Of a DNA stretch of 64,000 nucleotides, positions 48,598 to 59,839 are shown piece by piece (within the stretch, counting starts at the first letter, position 1; each line of letters begins with the position of its first letter). The stretch covers positions 2,356,001 to 2,420,000 of the forward strand of contig JAKSGN010000007.1 of assembly GCA_024180945.1 (NCBI GenBank), given 5' to 3'. This DNA is from Macrophomina tecta. Taxonomy: Eukaryota > Ascomycota > Dothideomycetes > Botryosphaeriales > Botryosphaeriaceae. The notes beneath the pieces are model-generated. The model was not told where the DNA came from. It did not search any database and was given only the letters and a program-made list of their open reading frames with translations. The position numbers and the translations under genes are program-made.

Positions 48598-51076
48598 TCA
48601 CGATGCATAATTGCCTCGCTTGCCCCCGCGCTTCTGCCTGTCCAGGTGTCCCTTGAGAACCTTGCGGGTATCCATCAGACTACGCTTGTTCTTCGACTTC
48701 GCCTTGCCTAGCGTCATCAGGAAGTTCTTCTGCCGTTGCTTCTCTTTGTTCGTCGTGCTCTTGCCCTCGGCCACCTTCTTTTCCTTGCGCTTTGCCGTTG
48801 TTGACTGGTGCTTGTCGGGCTTTTCCGCCCTCGCCATCGCCACCTTCTCTTCCTTCGTCTTGCGATGCGAAAGCATGGCGAGACCCTCGATTTCCTCCGC
48901 AGTAAGCGGGTCTTCGGAGCTCTTCGCCGGGACGCCAGCCTTGACGCGACGGTGCGCAGGGAGATGGCTGTTGACCTGCGCCTGTAGACGGAGTTCCTGG
49001 AGCTTCTGCAGATCGGCTGGCGTCAGGATGCGCGTCGTTGCCAGCCTCAGTGCAGCTTCTTCCTTCTCCTTGGCCGCCTTCGCTTCTGCCTCTGGATCCT
49101 GCTCCTTTTCTTCCGACTTGTCTTCCGCCGTGCTTGTCTTGGCCTTCTTTGTCGGTGGCTTCTCGTCTTCGCTGTCGCTGATGTTTATGTCTTCTCCATC
49201 GGGCTCGACATTTATCCAACCGTCAGAATCGTCGCTGTCCGAGTCTGATTCCACGTCCCAGTTGTTCCACTCTTCCTCATCCTCATCTTCATCATCCAGC
49301 CCATCAGGATCGAGGCCCTTCTCGATTCTCCTCTTCCGCCTCTCCTCTTCCTTCCACTTGTCGAGGAGCTCGAGGCCTTCGATTCCACCAACCTCAACCT
49401 CGCCGAATCGCTTCTCCTTCCGCTCACCGGTCCGCAAGCCCATCGCAGCCTCCTTGCCACGGTCCCGTTTCTTCAGCATGTCCGCTCCAACTTCCCTGTA
49501 GAGACTGAGGAGACCCTTTGCTGCCATCATGACGCCCTTATCTTTGCTCTTCCGGTACATGACCAGATCTTGCAGCAACGTATCGTTCATTGCAAGCGGT
49601 TGGCGCGCGCAAATCTCCCGAATTGCGTTTAGACCAGCAGATGCAACTTCGGCTGCTGCCGCTTCAGAAACGAACTCGTTGGCAATCTTGGTGACCAGAG
49701 GTTCTAGCACATCTGGAGGAACCAGTGAGTGCGTGGCTTGCGCGAGGGAGGCGAGGAACGATGTGACCGAGGGTTGCTTGGGAGTGAGGAATTTGAGGAA
49801 GTAGGAATATAGACTGATAATGGACAGTTGGTGAAGGCCGACGAGTCGAGTGACAAGGTTGAGCACGAGAAGTTTCTGCTCGAGGTTTAACTTGGACTTG
49901 GAGTTCTGTAGATGCCTGTTGAACAGTGCCTCTGCGAAGCCTTGGGGATCGTGCAGTAGGTGTAACGCCGAAAAATTGAGCGGATGGGGGGCCTTCTTCT
50001 TGCGCTCTTTCTGTGGATGTTGTTAGTACCAAGCATTACCAAGCCGTGGGAATGTTTCGATAGATTGTCCCAATTACCTTTTTCACCATAGCAGCCGCCT
50101 TCTTGAGCTCCCGGTCCTTCTTCTTTGTTTTCTTGTTGATTCCAACCTGGTGCTTGAGCTTGCCCATGTCAATTTCCTCATCACTGCTTTCGTCTTCGGC
50201 CGCCTCTTCACGCTCCTTGTCTCCGCCCAGGAAGAATCGGACACCGCCGATGATGACCTTCTCGTTTTCCGAGAGGGAAGCCTCCTTCATTATCTCGACC
50301 GCCTTTGCATCTGTCCATATCTGTCTTTTCCAGAGCTCACGCGTAATCTTCACCGCCCACAGCCCCTTTGGAGAGGTACGGTCGGATGTCAGGAGGTTGA
50401 AAAGAACAGTCTGTACTGTTCTGTTCAGGCGATGGTTTGTGGCTTTCGCATTGGAGGAGCGGAGGTCGGAGAGGATCTTGGAGAAAAGGAGCGTGCGGAA
50501 GCTCTTGCTCGGGGTTGACACAAGAATAGGGAAAAGGGTGTTTAGCAAACTACACACAAGTTAGTGTTGGGCGAGCTTCGTCGCTGGCGAAGGGGCTCTT
50601 GCCGTGGCGAGTCGATTACATCCTTGTTCCGTAGAAGCACCAGGCTACCGACCAGCTTGTCCCGCAACTCAGTCTCGAGTTCGGCATGATGTGTGGTGAG
50701 GAGATTGATCAGGTCGTCAGGGAGAGTAGCGGTCAACTTTGGGTAGCAGTCGGCGCAGTGGGACACGAAGTCAATGTGATCGCGGAGCGACACTAAGCCA
50801 TTCTCGTCGCGCGAGGTGGGATCCTGCATGAAGACGTCGCGGAAGACCTCATATTGATTGTACTGGCGGCGGAAATCGTCCTCATAGGAACTGCAAACTT
50901 ATCAGCATTGAGCAGGCGGGAGGCGGCGCTGCAGCGGGTACCTTGGGTCACGGCGGACTTTGTACTGCAGGTTGGCCCTATTGACAGTCAGCGGAGGTAC
51001 AGTTAGTTCCGAGAGAGCAAAAAGCATACAGATCGGCCTCGACCTTTTCGAGCGCTCCAACCTTACGCTTCCCCAT
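48598..51076 (-). CDS. SDA1: SDA1, 60S ribosome-biogenesis factor
   Basis: Essential nuclear/nucleolar protein for pre-60S maturation and export (yeast Sda1). Exons (minus) 51076-51030, 50977-50942, 50890-50603, 50549-50078 and 50010-48598 give 751 residues, as expected. Seen: RDPSSYEDDFRRQY, LRDHIDFVSHCADCYPKL, RDKLVGSLVLLRNKDVID, LLNTLFPILVSTPSKSFRTLLF, KKKERKKKAPHPLNFSALHLL and the basic C-terminus ending in KRSLMDTRKVLKGHLDRQKRG. The central acidic stretch (DEDEDEEEWNNWD ... DSDSDDSDGW) is typical. The third intron has a GC donor (GCAAGA ... CTAAC ... TAG, 50550-50602); without it the frame breaks, while with it LRNKDVIDSPRLLNTLFPIL matches the family. A 44-codon uORF overlaps the start (see findings). 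Confidence 0.95.
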
Positions 51077-52209
51077 CTTGGCAGAAGTTCTGGCTGGCTG
51101 TGGTGGTTGTAGTGGACAGGCGCGCTCTGAGCGGAACTTTTTCCAGAGGGACCCAGTTCTGCCGCCGGCTACCGCCTTGAACCCACGCACTGTCCATGAT
51201 CTCTGCCGGGATGTGTTTTTCCAACTCTGCCTCCGCACTCTTTACTTCCTGTTTGATCTCAACCAAGCGTTTGCATCATCTACATATGGAGACGTCGTTT
51301 GCACATTATCCAGGTCACAGCTCTATTTTCGAAATCAGTTCGTGACAGCTTTACGTACCCTGGCAAGTAGCAGTGCGATATCCCGTTCGCGGTACAGTGG
51401 CGACAAACTATACATGTACCTCAAAAGTCGATCCCGTTCTATAAACAAGACGAAAACCTCCGGTAGCCTTCGGGAATTTCTTAGCAAGGTTCAAGTTGGA
51501 GCTCCCACAGCTGATTTTCCTTACGGAAGATACCGGCCTAGACCTTTAAAACGCCTGGACAAGGCCCCTAGCGAGGGAGATGATTGCATGTGCTTCGGAC
51601 CTCTTCGGCACAGGATTTCCCTCGGGCAGCAGCTTGCCAGTTGCGAGTTCTTTCTATGCTTGTAGTGCGTTCCGCTCGTGGTCCTATTGCAGGTGGAGTT
51701 GTAATAATATTTGGAGGGCACTATGCACTTCAATTGGACGATCCCAGCGATTTCTTCTGATGCGTGAGCTATGTAGCCAGACCTTGTAGGCTAGTCAGTG
51801 GAATTCTCTTGCCCTGGGTTGGAGGCTGATGGTATCCGTGATGCATTGGCTACAAAGGCAGTCGATAGGAGATGAAACCTCAAATTCGGTCAAGGGTTCT
51901 TCGTGATAAGTCGTTTCTAATTGAACATCATGCACCCTTTCAGCTTCCCCACGTTGGCATCCGCCTCGCCCCATTCTATGCCAGGGTATATTGGCGAGAA
52001 CTTCAAGCAGTGGCAGATAGGGATTTCCTGTTACTTTGGCCATAGCATACCGTCATCAGAGGCCCTCCGGAGCCAGAGAATAATATCAAATGTTCAAGAT
52101 ATTGCATTAAATGCTGAGCTTACTAATATAAATAGGAAATGCACCACATTCTTGCTTCCAATTCAATCAAAGCCGCTCACCGAAACGCTATACTAGAACA
52201 AACCCTTCA
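51077..52209. other. Intergenic; SDA1 promoter side
   Basis: 1.1 kb between the SDA1 start and the 3' end of the YDG/SRA gene. No gene is supported. The right part (51800-52200) is AT-richer and may be the 3' end of the SRA transcript. Confidence 0.45.
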
Positions 52210-54987
52210 CTAAAATAAGAACCCAGCCTCCCGCGCCTGCCCAGACGCCTTACCCTTCCCTACCACTTTCCCCTTCCCGTCACCCGCATTCTCCTCCGCA
52301 ACCGCCGCCCCCTCATCTGCAACCTCATCCACCGTTTCATGCAAGCTCTGCCGATTTAACATGCCCGAGAACCTCACGATCGTCGGCCTCAGCTGGCCCC
52401 TCCCCGCCCTTGCCCCATCTTCCAGACCCAAGCCCGGCATCCGTGTATCGAATGCGCTCAAACTTCTCCTCTTCGCCCGCACAAGCCCAGACGCGCTCTT
52501 GTCACTCACACTTCCCCCACCAATATTGGCACCCCCAGAGCTCCATCTGAGCGACTGCCGCCTCGCCGCGGCCGCTACCGCTCCCGCAGAAGCTCCACTA
52601 CTCCCCGGCGATGCCGACATCGACAACTCATTACTCACCTCCAACATCTCCCTCAACACCCTACAAATCTCATGAGAATAATCCTTTTGATCGCCAGCAT
52701 GCCATGACCTCCTGGCCGCCTGGCCTTGCTCCTTACCCTTCTGCCCCTCCACCCCCTCCGCCGCCACAGCAGCCTGCTGTGCAAGAAACCTCCCCACATC
52801 AATCCCGCCCGGCGGGATCCTCTTCAAATAGTCCTCACTCCGACTCGCCGCCCCAAAGCCGCCCGAATAGCCCGAATTGCTTTCGTACGCGATGGGTTCC
52901 TCGAGCACCATGTCCGGGTATTCGGGCTCGCCACAGTCGTCCCACACCTCGTTGAGGGCTGCGAGAAGCAAGCGCGGTTCGGGGCACTCCTCCCGCTCAA
53001 AGGCCTCGTAGACGGCGCGGTCGCGGCGTTGATGGTGGCGGGATTTGTTGGTGTTCTTTTCGGCGGCCGCCTCATCTTCTTTCTCCTTGTCATTATCCTC
53101 GGGGGTACCCCAGTGGACTTGGCGGTAGGCGGGATTGCCGGAGGAAGAAAAGGAGTCCTGGGCTTTGCAGTCAACGGGTTGATGGATAGCGAGAGCTATG
53201 GATGAAGACGGCGCGGTGGTGGGCGTGAGGTCGTTGTCGAAGGGGTAGGATGAAGGTTCCTGGTCGCTGGGCAAGACGGAACCGAAGGGTGATTCGGGGA
53301 CGTCTGAGTCGCGGGCGCCGTCAGAGAAGATAGGTGTGATGGATTTGGCGATGCCGCTTTTGGCGTCCTTCGCGGATGTTAATGAGGTGAATTTCTCCTT
53401 TTTGGTCTTCTGGGGATTTCCTTCACTAGCGTTTGGGGGCTGGTTGGCCTTCCTGGGGGAGTTGATGACCCCGGATTTCTTGCCCTTTGTTTCGGCGCTG
53501 ATGGCTGAGAGCGTCTTTCTGAGGTTCTGAGGAATGGTAAGACTGCGGGGCTGAGAAGGGGCTACACGTTTTGAACGGTCCACAGGACCTGTTTTTGCGT
53601 GCGATACGCGTGGTGTTGGTAGTGGTGATGGTTGGAAGAAAGAGGTACGGGAAACGGGTGGGCTCTCTGGTGAGCCGGGCAAAACTGGCTCACGCATCAA
53701 GCAATAATCGCCAACGAAGAATGGCTGTTCGGTTTTTGGGGACATTGGAGGCGACTGAATTGTGATGGCTGGCTTTCCTGGAGCTGGAAACGGAGGAGGC
53801 GTTTCGGGAACGCTGGCAGGTATGCCCGTCCTAATCTCCTCTCGAACCTTGTAGAGCATCTCCTTTCTTATACGTTTATATTCCATGTAGTCATCAGTTT
53901 CCTCGGCTAGGGGATGTTTCAGCACCACCTTCACGAAATTGCTTTCATCCTCAAGAGTATGGTCTCGTTCGAGCTCAACTTCCCAGAGTAGGGCTTCGCC
54001 TATCTTGTCAGTCGGATTGGACGGCCTGAGGGTCCACCCGGTGATTCTGTGACTGAAGAATGGACATTAAAGGCTATTTCCGGTATCGGCGAATGTAGCA
54101 TGACTTACAGGCCTTCATATCTGATACCACTCCTGGGCGACCATAGCGAGTTCAAAGTGTGAGACCGGAGGACGCGAATGGGGTATCTGGAACGAAAGTC
54201 GGCAGAAGTCATTCGAAACCGTCCCGGGTCATTTGGCTTGCAGCGATACTTGAATTTATCGGCAGTTTCGGTGCAGATCTCGTCATTGTCTTTCATGACG
54301 ACCGCGTACGCGCCCTGCCTGTTTGCGCATATGCCACCATCTGTGCAGTTGAGGTCGATAATACCGGCATGGAAGGCAAACATCCCATTTATCCACCAGC
54401 TAAGATTTATTAGCGCATATGGTTCCCGATTGCTTGCGAGTTCGTGAAATGGCCGGCAAGACTCACTCGCCAGGTTTAAACCCGAGAGACCCGTGCTGCA
54501 TGCCCCTGTCAGGGCTCGTGTACGCGGGGTTTTGTTCGGACCAGAGCCTGATGAGAGCCTATACTTTGGATGAGCCTATGTCCAACCCCATGTGCATTGG
54601 CAAAGCACTCACATTGCGTGTAAGCTCCCTGCCGGTACAGACGCCGTACAGCCTCCCATCCGGCTTGAAAAGCCTGGGCCGGATCTCGCTCAGCTTGCCA
54701 TACTTCTTCGTCCACACCTCAACGGTCTTGTCACACTCCTTAGCCAGCCTTTTTGGCCATCGGGTTGCTTTCCCTGATACTTCGAGTATGGCAAGGTGGA
54801 TACGGGAAAACCGTAAGGTTGATATGGAGAGATCGGCGTCCTGCAGGCCGACGAAAAGTTCGTGTAACGTGAGCACGTCATCCGGATGCATGCAGTCCGG
54901 GCCATCGCGGGCGATCCGGGGGTCGAGGTCGTCCCGGATCCAAGAGGCACGCTGGCGTAGAAGCTCCTTGGAGTAGGTTGGCGACAT
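52210..54987 (-). CDS. YDG/SRA-domain protein (possible methyl-DNA reader)
   Basis: Exons (minus) 54987-54613, 54558-54467, 54399-54109 and 54052-52210 give 866 residues. Residues 1-125 match the helical region that precedes the YDG/SRA domain in fungal members (LRFSRIHLAILEVSGKATRWP). The domain follows at about 110-270: GRLYGVCTG, then WWINGMFAFHAGII, GAYAVVMKDND (185-195), YPIRVLRSHTL (228-238), and RYEGLHRITGWTL (249-261), the counterpart of the family's PVRVIR and RYDGLYRV. Next is HPLAEETDDYMEYKRIRK, as seen after fungal SRA domains. The remaining ~550 residues are disordered and Ser/Pro/Lys-rich. SRA domains flip out 5-methylcytosine or 5-hydroxymethylcytosine in DNA. No RING or methyltransferase domain is present. 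The YDG is RYEG here, and the usual Gly-rich YED loop is degenerate, so DNA binding is inference. Nuclear location is likely from the basic stretches. Confidence 0.75.
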
Positions 54988-56104
54988 GACGGGAGAGAGG
55001 CCCCGCGCCGTACGATTGATGACAGTGCTAGATGGAAGCTACGGGAAGAAAAGATGGAAGTAGTTGCTGCACCGTAGCGCGATGCTTGGTTGTACGCGCC
55101 TGAATCCTAGTGACGGGGTTTCGGTGCCAAGTCCTTTGTCGCCGCCGAAGTGGGCGGAAGGCGCTGAGCTGGTTGCGCTCTCGGATGGCATCGCCGGTGC
55201 CAGAACGGCAGTAGCGCTGTCTTTTGGCTGCGACGCCAGTTTGAGGCAGTGAAACACTCTGCATGACCAGAATGAGTCGTAGTCGCCTACCTGGTCTAGA
55301 AAGGAGGTCTGTTTGCCCACCGAGGCAGCGCAAATGTCACAATACAATGAGCTGGTCTTGATGGTTGCTGTACGCCTGGTTGCGAGGCGATGGTAGCCTT
55401 TCCCTCCGTCGAAAAGTAGTCCTAAGGAGTTTCGACGAGTTTCGAACAGTCCCTGGTTATTAGGCCCGCTGGCTATTACCGCTGGTTGATAAATCAAAGA
55501 TTAATGGACGAACAGGCCCTACAAGCACATGACTCATCGTCAGGAAAGACCGGACTTCAATATACTGTTCCGGTGATATTGAAAGGGGAAAAGTTAGGCT
55601 CTGGGTCCTCAAAGAAGATCAACGGGCTAGTTGAATGTTTTCAAAACTCCATAAGCCATCGCCATAGAGCCCAGAGCACCTAGGCGAGTCTGGAGATCAG
55701 ACCGCATGAGCTCCGCCACTGATATGACCACCAGGACCAATTCCACGGCGTGTCAACAGTAGAAAGTTGCTGTCTGAATCATGGTTGGAACAGGGCTGGC
55801 TGCTTGGGTTATTTTCATTTTCCAGAGGAAAGGGGGGCATGCCTTGCGCAACGGCAGGTTGTTGATGGTTCAGATTCGCGCCTTCCTTCGGACAAGCTGG
55901 GATTTGCTTTGTGCTGAGAACGTGCAGGTGCATCTGCTGATCGGAACCTGCAAGCGGCAGCCAGACGACAAAGGATTCATACAATTGGCCATGTCTTTGT
56001 CCTCGAGGAACATTTATTCCGAGACCTTCACCCAAAGGAATGCCAGGGTGTTCCAACAGGTGAACGTCGCTCATAGTTGGGAAATAAACATCCAAGTTGT
56101 CAGA
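54988..56104. other. Divergent intergenic region
   Basis: 1.1 kb between the head-to-head YDG/SRA gene and the small basic gene. Frames on both strands are open but show no family likeness and no good start; I support no gene here. Confidence 0.45.
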
Positions 56105-56704
56105 ATGCCGCCGAGGAGATCAGCCAGTGAGGTCCCTGAATCTGTGAAGCCCATGAATCTGTGAAGCCCGCTAAAAACCCCCCGGGTAGGAAGCCGGCTG
56201 AGCTTAAGAGAACACCCAAAAGTGCAGCTGCCAGAAAGGCCGCCGAACCTAAAACACCCATCAGAGGAACAGTTGCGAAACGCAAGGCCTCTATGGTCGA
56301 TGGTATTATGACCCAACGAAGACTGAACGGCAGGCTGACATCCTTTTCAGATAAACTCCGGGTGACCCCGGAAGAAGAGGTCGAAGGGGAAGAGGCCGTT
56401 TCACCATCGGCAAAGAGGACGAAGAAGCCCCCGCATGCTAACGAAGACCCGTTCTCAGCCATTATCCACCCCGAGTTCTCGAACATTCCGGCTCATTGGC
56501 AGCAACTAATCACGTTCGGTATCGAGCGGGCGCTTACCAAGAGTATTCTGGGAGCCATCAACACGGTGCTCCGCGGCGATACCCACCCAGTAAGACATGG
56601 CCGCTCATGTTGAATTCCTTGGGGCGAGATAATTGAACTGATCAGCGTTGTGACAGGGCCCATTCTGCGTCGGAAAAACACAGAAGAGGGACGAAGATGC
56701 CTAG
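56105..56704 (+). pseudogene. Small basic protein gene disrupted by a 17-bp tandem duplication
   Basis: The reading frame starts with ATG at 56105 (MPPRRSASEVPESVKP), then meets a duplicated block: GAATCTGTGAAGCCC occurs at 56138-56152 and again at 56155-56169, separated by AT. The extra 17 bases shift the frame onto TGA (56162-56164). After the second copy the frame runs on as AKNPPGRKPAELKRTP ... and continues to a probable intron (56590-56656, donor GTAAGA, acceptor GACAG) and a stop at 56702-56704. Ignoring the duplication, the protein would be about 171 residues, very Lys/Arg/Pro-rich in the first half, with an acidic patch and a C-terminal helical part (HWQQLITFGIERALTKSIL). Function unknown; the basic part suggests nuclear or DNA binding. 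A downstream in-frame ATG (56294) might still give a truncated product. It lies divergently from the YDG/SRA gene. Confidence 0.55.
56138..56169. repeat. 15-bp direct repeat (17-bp tandem duplication)
   Basis: The 15-base block GAATCTGTGAAGCCC is repeated exactly with AT between copies, so the net extra length is 17 bases. This is the apparent cause of the frame break in the small basic protein gene. Confidence 0.92.
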
Positions 56705-57586
56705 GCTAGCACACCACAACAACGAGTAATTTGTATGCTTCTCCGATCAAGGAAAATACGGAGAAGCCATAAGCTCGGTGTTTCGGTAACCTGACACGAA
56801 GCAACGGGCTTTTCCTGTCACCCGACTATGTCAGCCAGGATTTTCATGTGTCCAAGGTAGAGATGAGGGATGTGCCCTACTTTGTCTATGTATTTTTTTT
56901 TTTTTTTTTAGCGAAGATGGGCTTCCAGTTAAAACAAACGCTCTTTATCAGCGAGATAAGATCGTGACGGACTAGTCATGTGGACCGCGGCACTTTTGGG
57001 AGCGCTGGCCTCGTTGGCTGTGTTTGCCACTGGTTCCTGTGATGGCCATGTTGCACATGAGCGTGACTTGTCTCAATGCCTCGATAGGCAATTGGAGGAG
57101 CGAAGAGAGCGGAGGATGTTCGTTCCGGGCCGAGAGGAGGGCCAGAGACGCCGAAGAGCAGCGCAAGCACGGAGGCCGTCACACCAGAGGAGCAGGGAGG
57201 CCTGAGGGGTAGGCAGTGCGGGCGCTTACGGGATTGAAAACGGCGGTAACGGATACGCCGATCGCAGTCTCCTGAGGCTCAATCACAGACGCGAAGCAAG
57301 TGGCACAGGTGGAGTGAAGTTCACAAGTCGCCAAAACATGGAGGAATTGCGTGCTGCGCCCGAGCCTTTTGGATCGGCTGCACCCCGGCGCCGATCTCCC
57401 GCACAGGGCCTGCCTGCCACCCGCTCTGCCCTCCCCCCGTCTCTCCGCGTTTTCGATGACGCCTTCGCTTCTCTGCTGCCCTTCCCCACATTTATTGCTA
57501 TTCCTCTCTCCGTCGTCAATCCGATGAGCCCCGCGACGATATCCTTCCAACCCCGGCGACGATCCCCGCCGCAGGACCGCCCACCA
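56705..57586. other. Intergenic
   Basis: 0.9 kb with a T-run near 56892-56909. A 75-codon plus frame at 56978 has a hydrophobic start (WTAALLGALASLAVFATG) but then turns into Arg/Glu-rich low complexity; I do not support it as a gene. Confidence 0.4.
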
Positions 57587-58144
57587 TGACCGCCCATAGC
57601 CTCGGCCCCAGGCCCTCGCACCTCGCTCGCCTTCTTCTTCGGCTCGGGCAGCTACTTCCTCCCTGCCAGTCATGCCGTCCCTGATTGACGCCCGCTGTAC
57701 ATCTACCAGAAGCTATCCTTCTTCAAGCACATGATCCTCCGCGCCAACACCATCATCGCGCCCGTCCTGCTGAGTACCGTCGCCAGCCTTGGCTACCTCG
57801 CATATAGCGCACCGCTGCCATCAACGATGAGATCACACCTGGTGGCTTTGTGAGCCGTGGTTGCGTCGCTGGGGCTGCAGGTGCCGACCCTGCCGGAGAA
57901 TAAAGGCTATGGTCAAGATTGTGGACAACGGAGAGGGGAAAGGCTGCTGGTGGCAATGAGGCGAACCGACGTGCTGCTGAACTGCCAAGGTTGAACCTGG
58001 AAGGGCTGCTCTGGGTGGTGCTGCATTCGTGGAAGACGATTCCGCGTAGAGATGGTGTGCCGCTTCCTGCCAGGCTCTGGAACGCCGAAGAAACGAGGGA
58101 GGTCAGACGGCCATGTGGAACAACTAAATCCAAAGAACTCCATT
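57587..58144 (+). pseudogene. Possible relic of a DUF1772 (anthrone-oxygenase-like) gene
   Basis: One plus-strand frame (57618 onward) reads FFFGSGSYFLPASHAVPD, a stop, then RPLYIYQKLSFFKHMILR, APVLLSTVASLGYLAYS, and after another stop AVVASLGLQVPTLPEN; a shifted frame later gives RRAAELPRLNLEGLLWVV. The order (a GSxxFLP start, a VP-x-L turn, a hydrophobic YLAY segment, and a late LN-x-x-x-LL helix) recalls small four-helix DUF1772 membrane proteins, some of which act in polyketide pathways. At least two in-frame stops and two frame changes are seen, so it is a decayed copy if real. The match is from memory and weak. Confidence 0.3.
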
Positions 58145-59016
58145 AAGTTGTTAAGGAAAAGAAAATATCATGAAGGTAATGTCTGAAATGGGTACATAGA
58201 TGAAGAGATAGTGATCTGACGGGATATGATATTATAAGAAAGTCTCCAGTGCCAAAGCCGTCTCGCAGCCCCCAAAGGGTTTCTTTACTATCTGCCCTAA
58301 CCCCGAAGGATCTCACTATGGCAGAACATCAAGCTCCGTTTCACTGACCCACCGTCTTCTAAGGAGCACCAGCATGTTACGCCAAGCGGAAACCTGTCGC
58401 CCCGAAAACCTCCTGGCGACCGTCTTCGATGTTAATCGAGGGTCAGGCACACTTTCACTAATGCATCTCCAAACCGCGGAAAATGTTCCTACTCAACTCC
58501 ATTGGTGTCCCACTCGGCAAGTAAATTTTGGAACAGTCTAACGTGCCTTGGCCGATGTTACGGCGCATCGGCTGAACTGCTTCGAGGCCCCATTCGGAGG
58601 TGCGGTTGATGAGTCGCGTGCGACATCTCAGCCTGACGAGGTCTTAGGTTCATTTAGAAGGTGCATCAACCAGCGACGTTGAGGGACACCAACAAACCCG
58701 GACAGAAGAGAGTTTGGCCATGCCAAATCAGGAAAGGATGGACTACATGCCCAGTGAGTTGTGCGGTCAGCAGGATAAGACCAGCAAGAGCAATTTTCTC
58801 TTCGGTTGTCAAAGGTTGCATGGCAGCGCGACACCTGTCGGTGAAGTGGGCAATGCGGTAAGAATGATTGGATGTTCAATCCGTTTTGCGCGGATAGAGG
58901 AGTTGCGATGTTTGCTTGCTCCATCGATGATTATGTTGGGTGCGGCAGATTGCGTGCGTCTTGCGAGGAAATGTAGAGAGACTGTCAGGATGCGGTAGTC
59001 GGTCGGGAGGAAGTCC

Positions 59017-59055
59017 TTCCCTGGGGCTGGCAGCGGCCTTAGGCCGCCCAGGGAA
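59017..59055. repeat. Bipartite inverted repeat / hairpin
   Basis: Inner stem GCGGCC-TTA-GGCCGC (59033-59047) is flanked by TTCCCTGG (59017-59024) and CCAGGGAA (59048-59055). An 8-base bulge lies on the left side only. The two stems together make 14 base pairs. No gene is next to it. Confidence 0.8.
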
Positions 59056-59718
59056 AGAAGGCCAACTAGCGTAGATAGCCTAGTTAGCTCTGGAGGGCCA
59101 TCTTCCAAAATCATCATCAATCATCATCTGCAGAACTCGTTTCATCTCCCATCCTTCGTGCATGCACCCGCCCTGAGGGCGGATCCTGCCAGAGACGTTG
59201 CCGAGTGCGATCGAAAAGACAGTTGCAGGCATATATTGAGCCCAGTGGTAGCAGCGAACATACTGCATGGCTTTAAATATGCAGGAGGTGTGTGGCAAAC
59301 GGAAACGGAAGGAAGATTGTTGTTAATAGTTGGGTGGAAAAATGCCTCCGTCGCCTGCTTCTCAGAGGGTGTAGGAGTTTCATAGGAGAAAGGCTGGAGA
59401 AGCTCAGCCTTCTTCATTGCCCCGCCATGTGCAGGTGCCTAGTGCGACAGGGTAGGCTGAGCCTAATTCTTCCTGAGGGGCTGTTTATTGGGTGTGATAC
59501 CCAGCCTCATAATCCATTTACCCATAGTCCATTTACCGCCGGCGGTGCATCTTCATCGACTCAGGTTACGCAAACTCAGCCCGCAAGACATATTTAAGAG
59601 GCTTTCCTAATCGAGAGAAATTTGATTGTGCGATCAATCGAATTTGCGTACTAAGGGTGTATATTTCAGCCCTACGTCGACCTTGCCGAAGGCCAAAAAT
59701 TCTAGCAGCATGTCGCTG

Positions 59719-59839
59719 ACCATGTAGGCTGACTCTCAGTCCTCATCTGGGCCCCCGCCATCTACAGTCCAATATCTGCGTCCAGCTGGACATCGCCACA
59801 GCCAAAGCGGCTCACCATGCAGGCTGACTCTCAGTCCTC
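59719..59839. repeat. 26-bp direct repeat, 95-bp period
   Basis: ACCATGTAGGCTGACTCTCA and the next six bases (59719-59744) recur at 59814-59839 with one change (T to C). The sequence between the copies is unrelated. It may mark an old duplication or footprint. Confidence 0.75.

Noticed and set aside
48611..49501. 296-codon + frame opposite SDA1
   Set aside because: Ser/Phe/Leu-rich antisense of the acidic/basic SDA1 C-terminus, with no family likeness.
51078..51665. 195-codon + frame beginning next to the SDA1 start
   Set aside because: It has no ATG at its start and no family likeness; the first part is antisense to the SDA1 leader.
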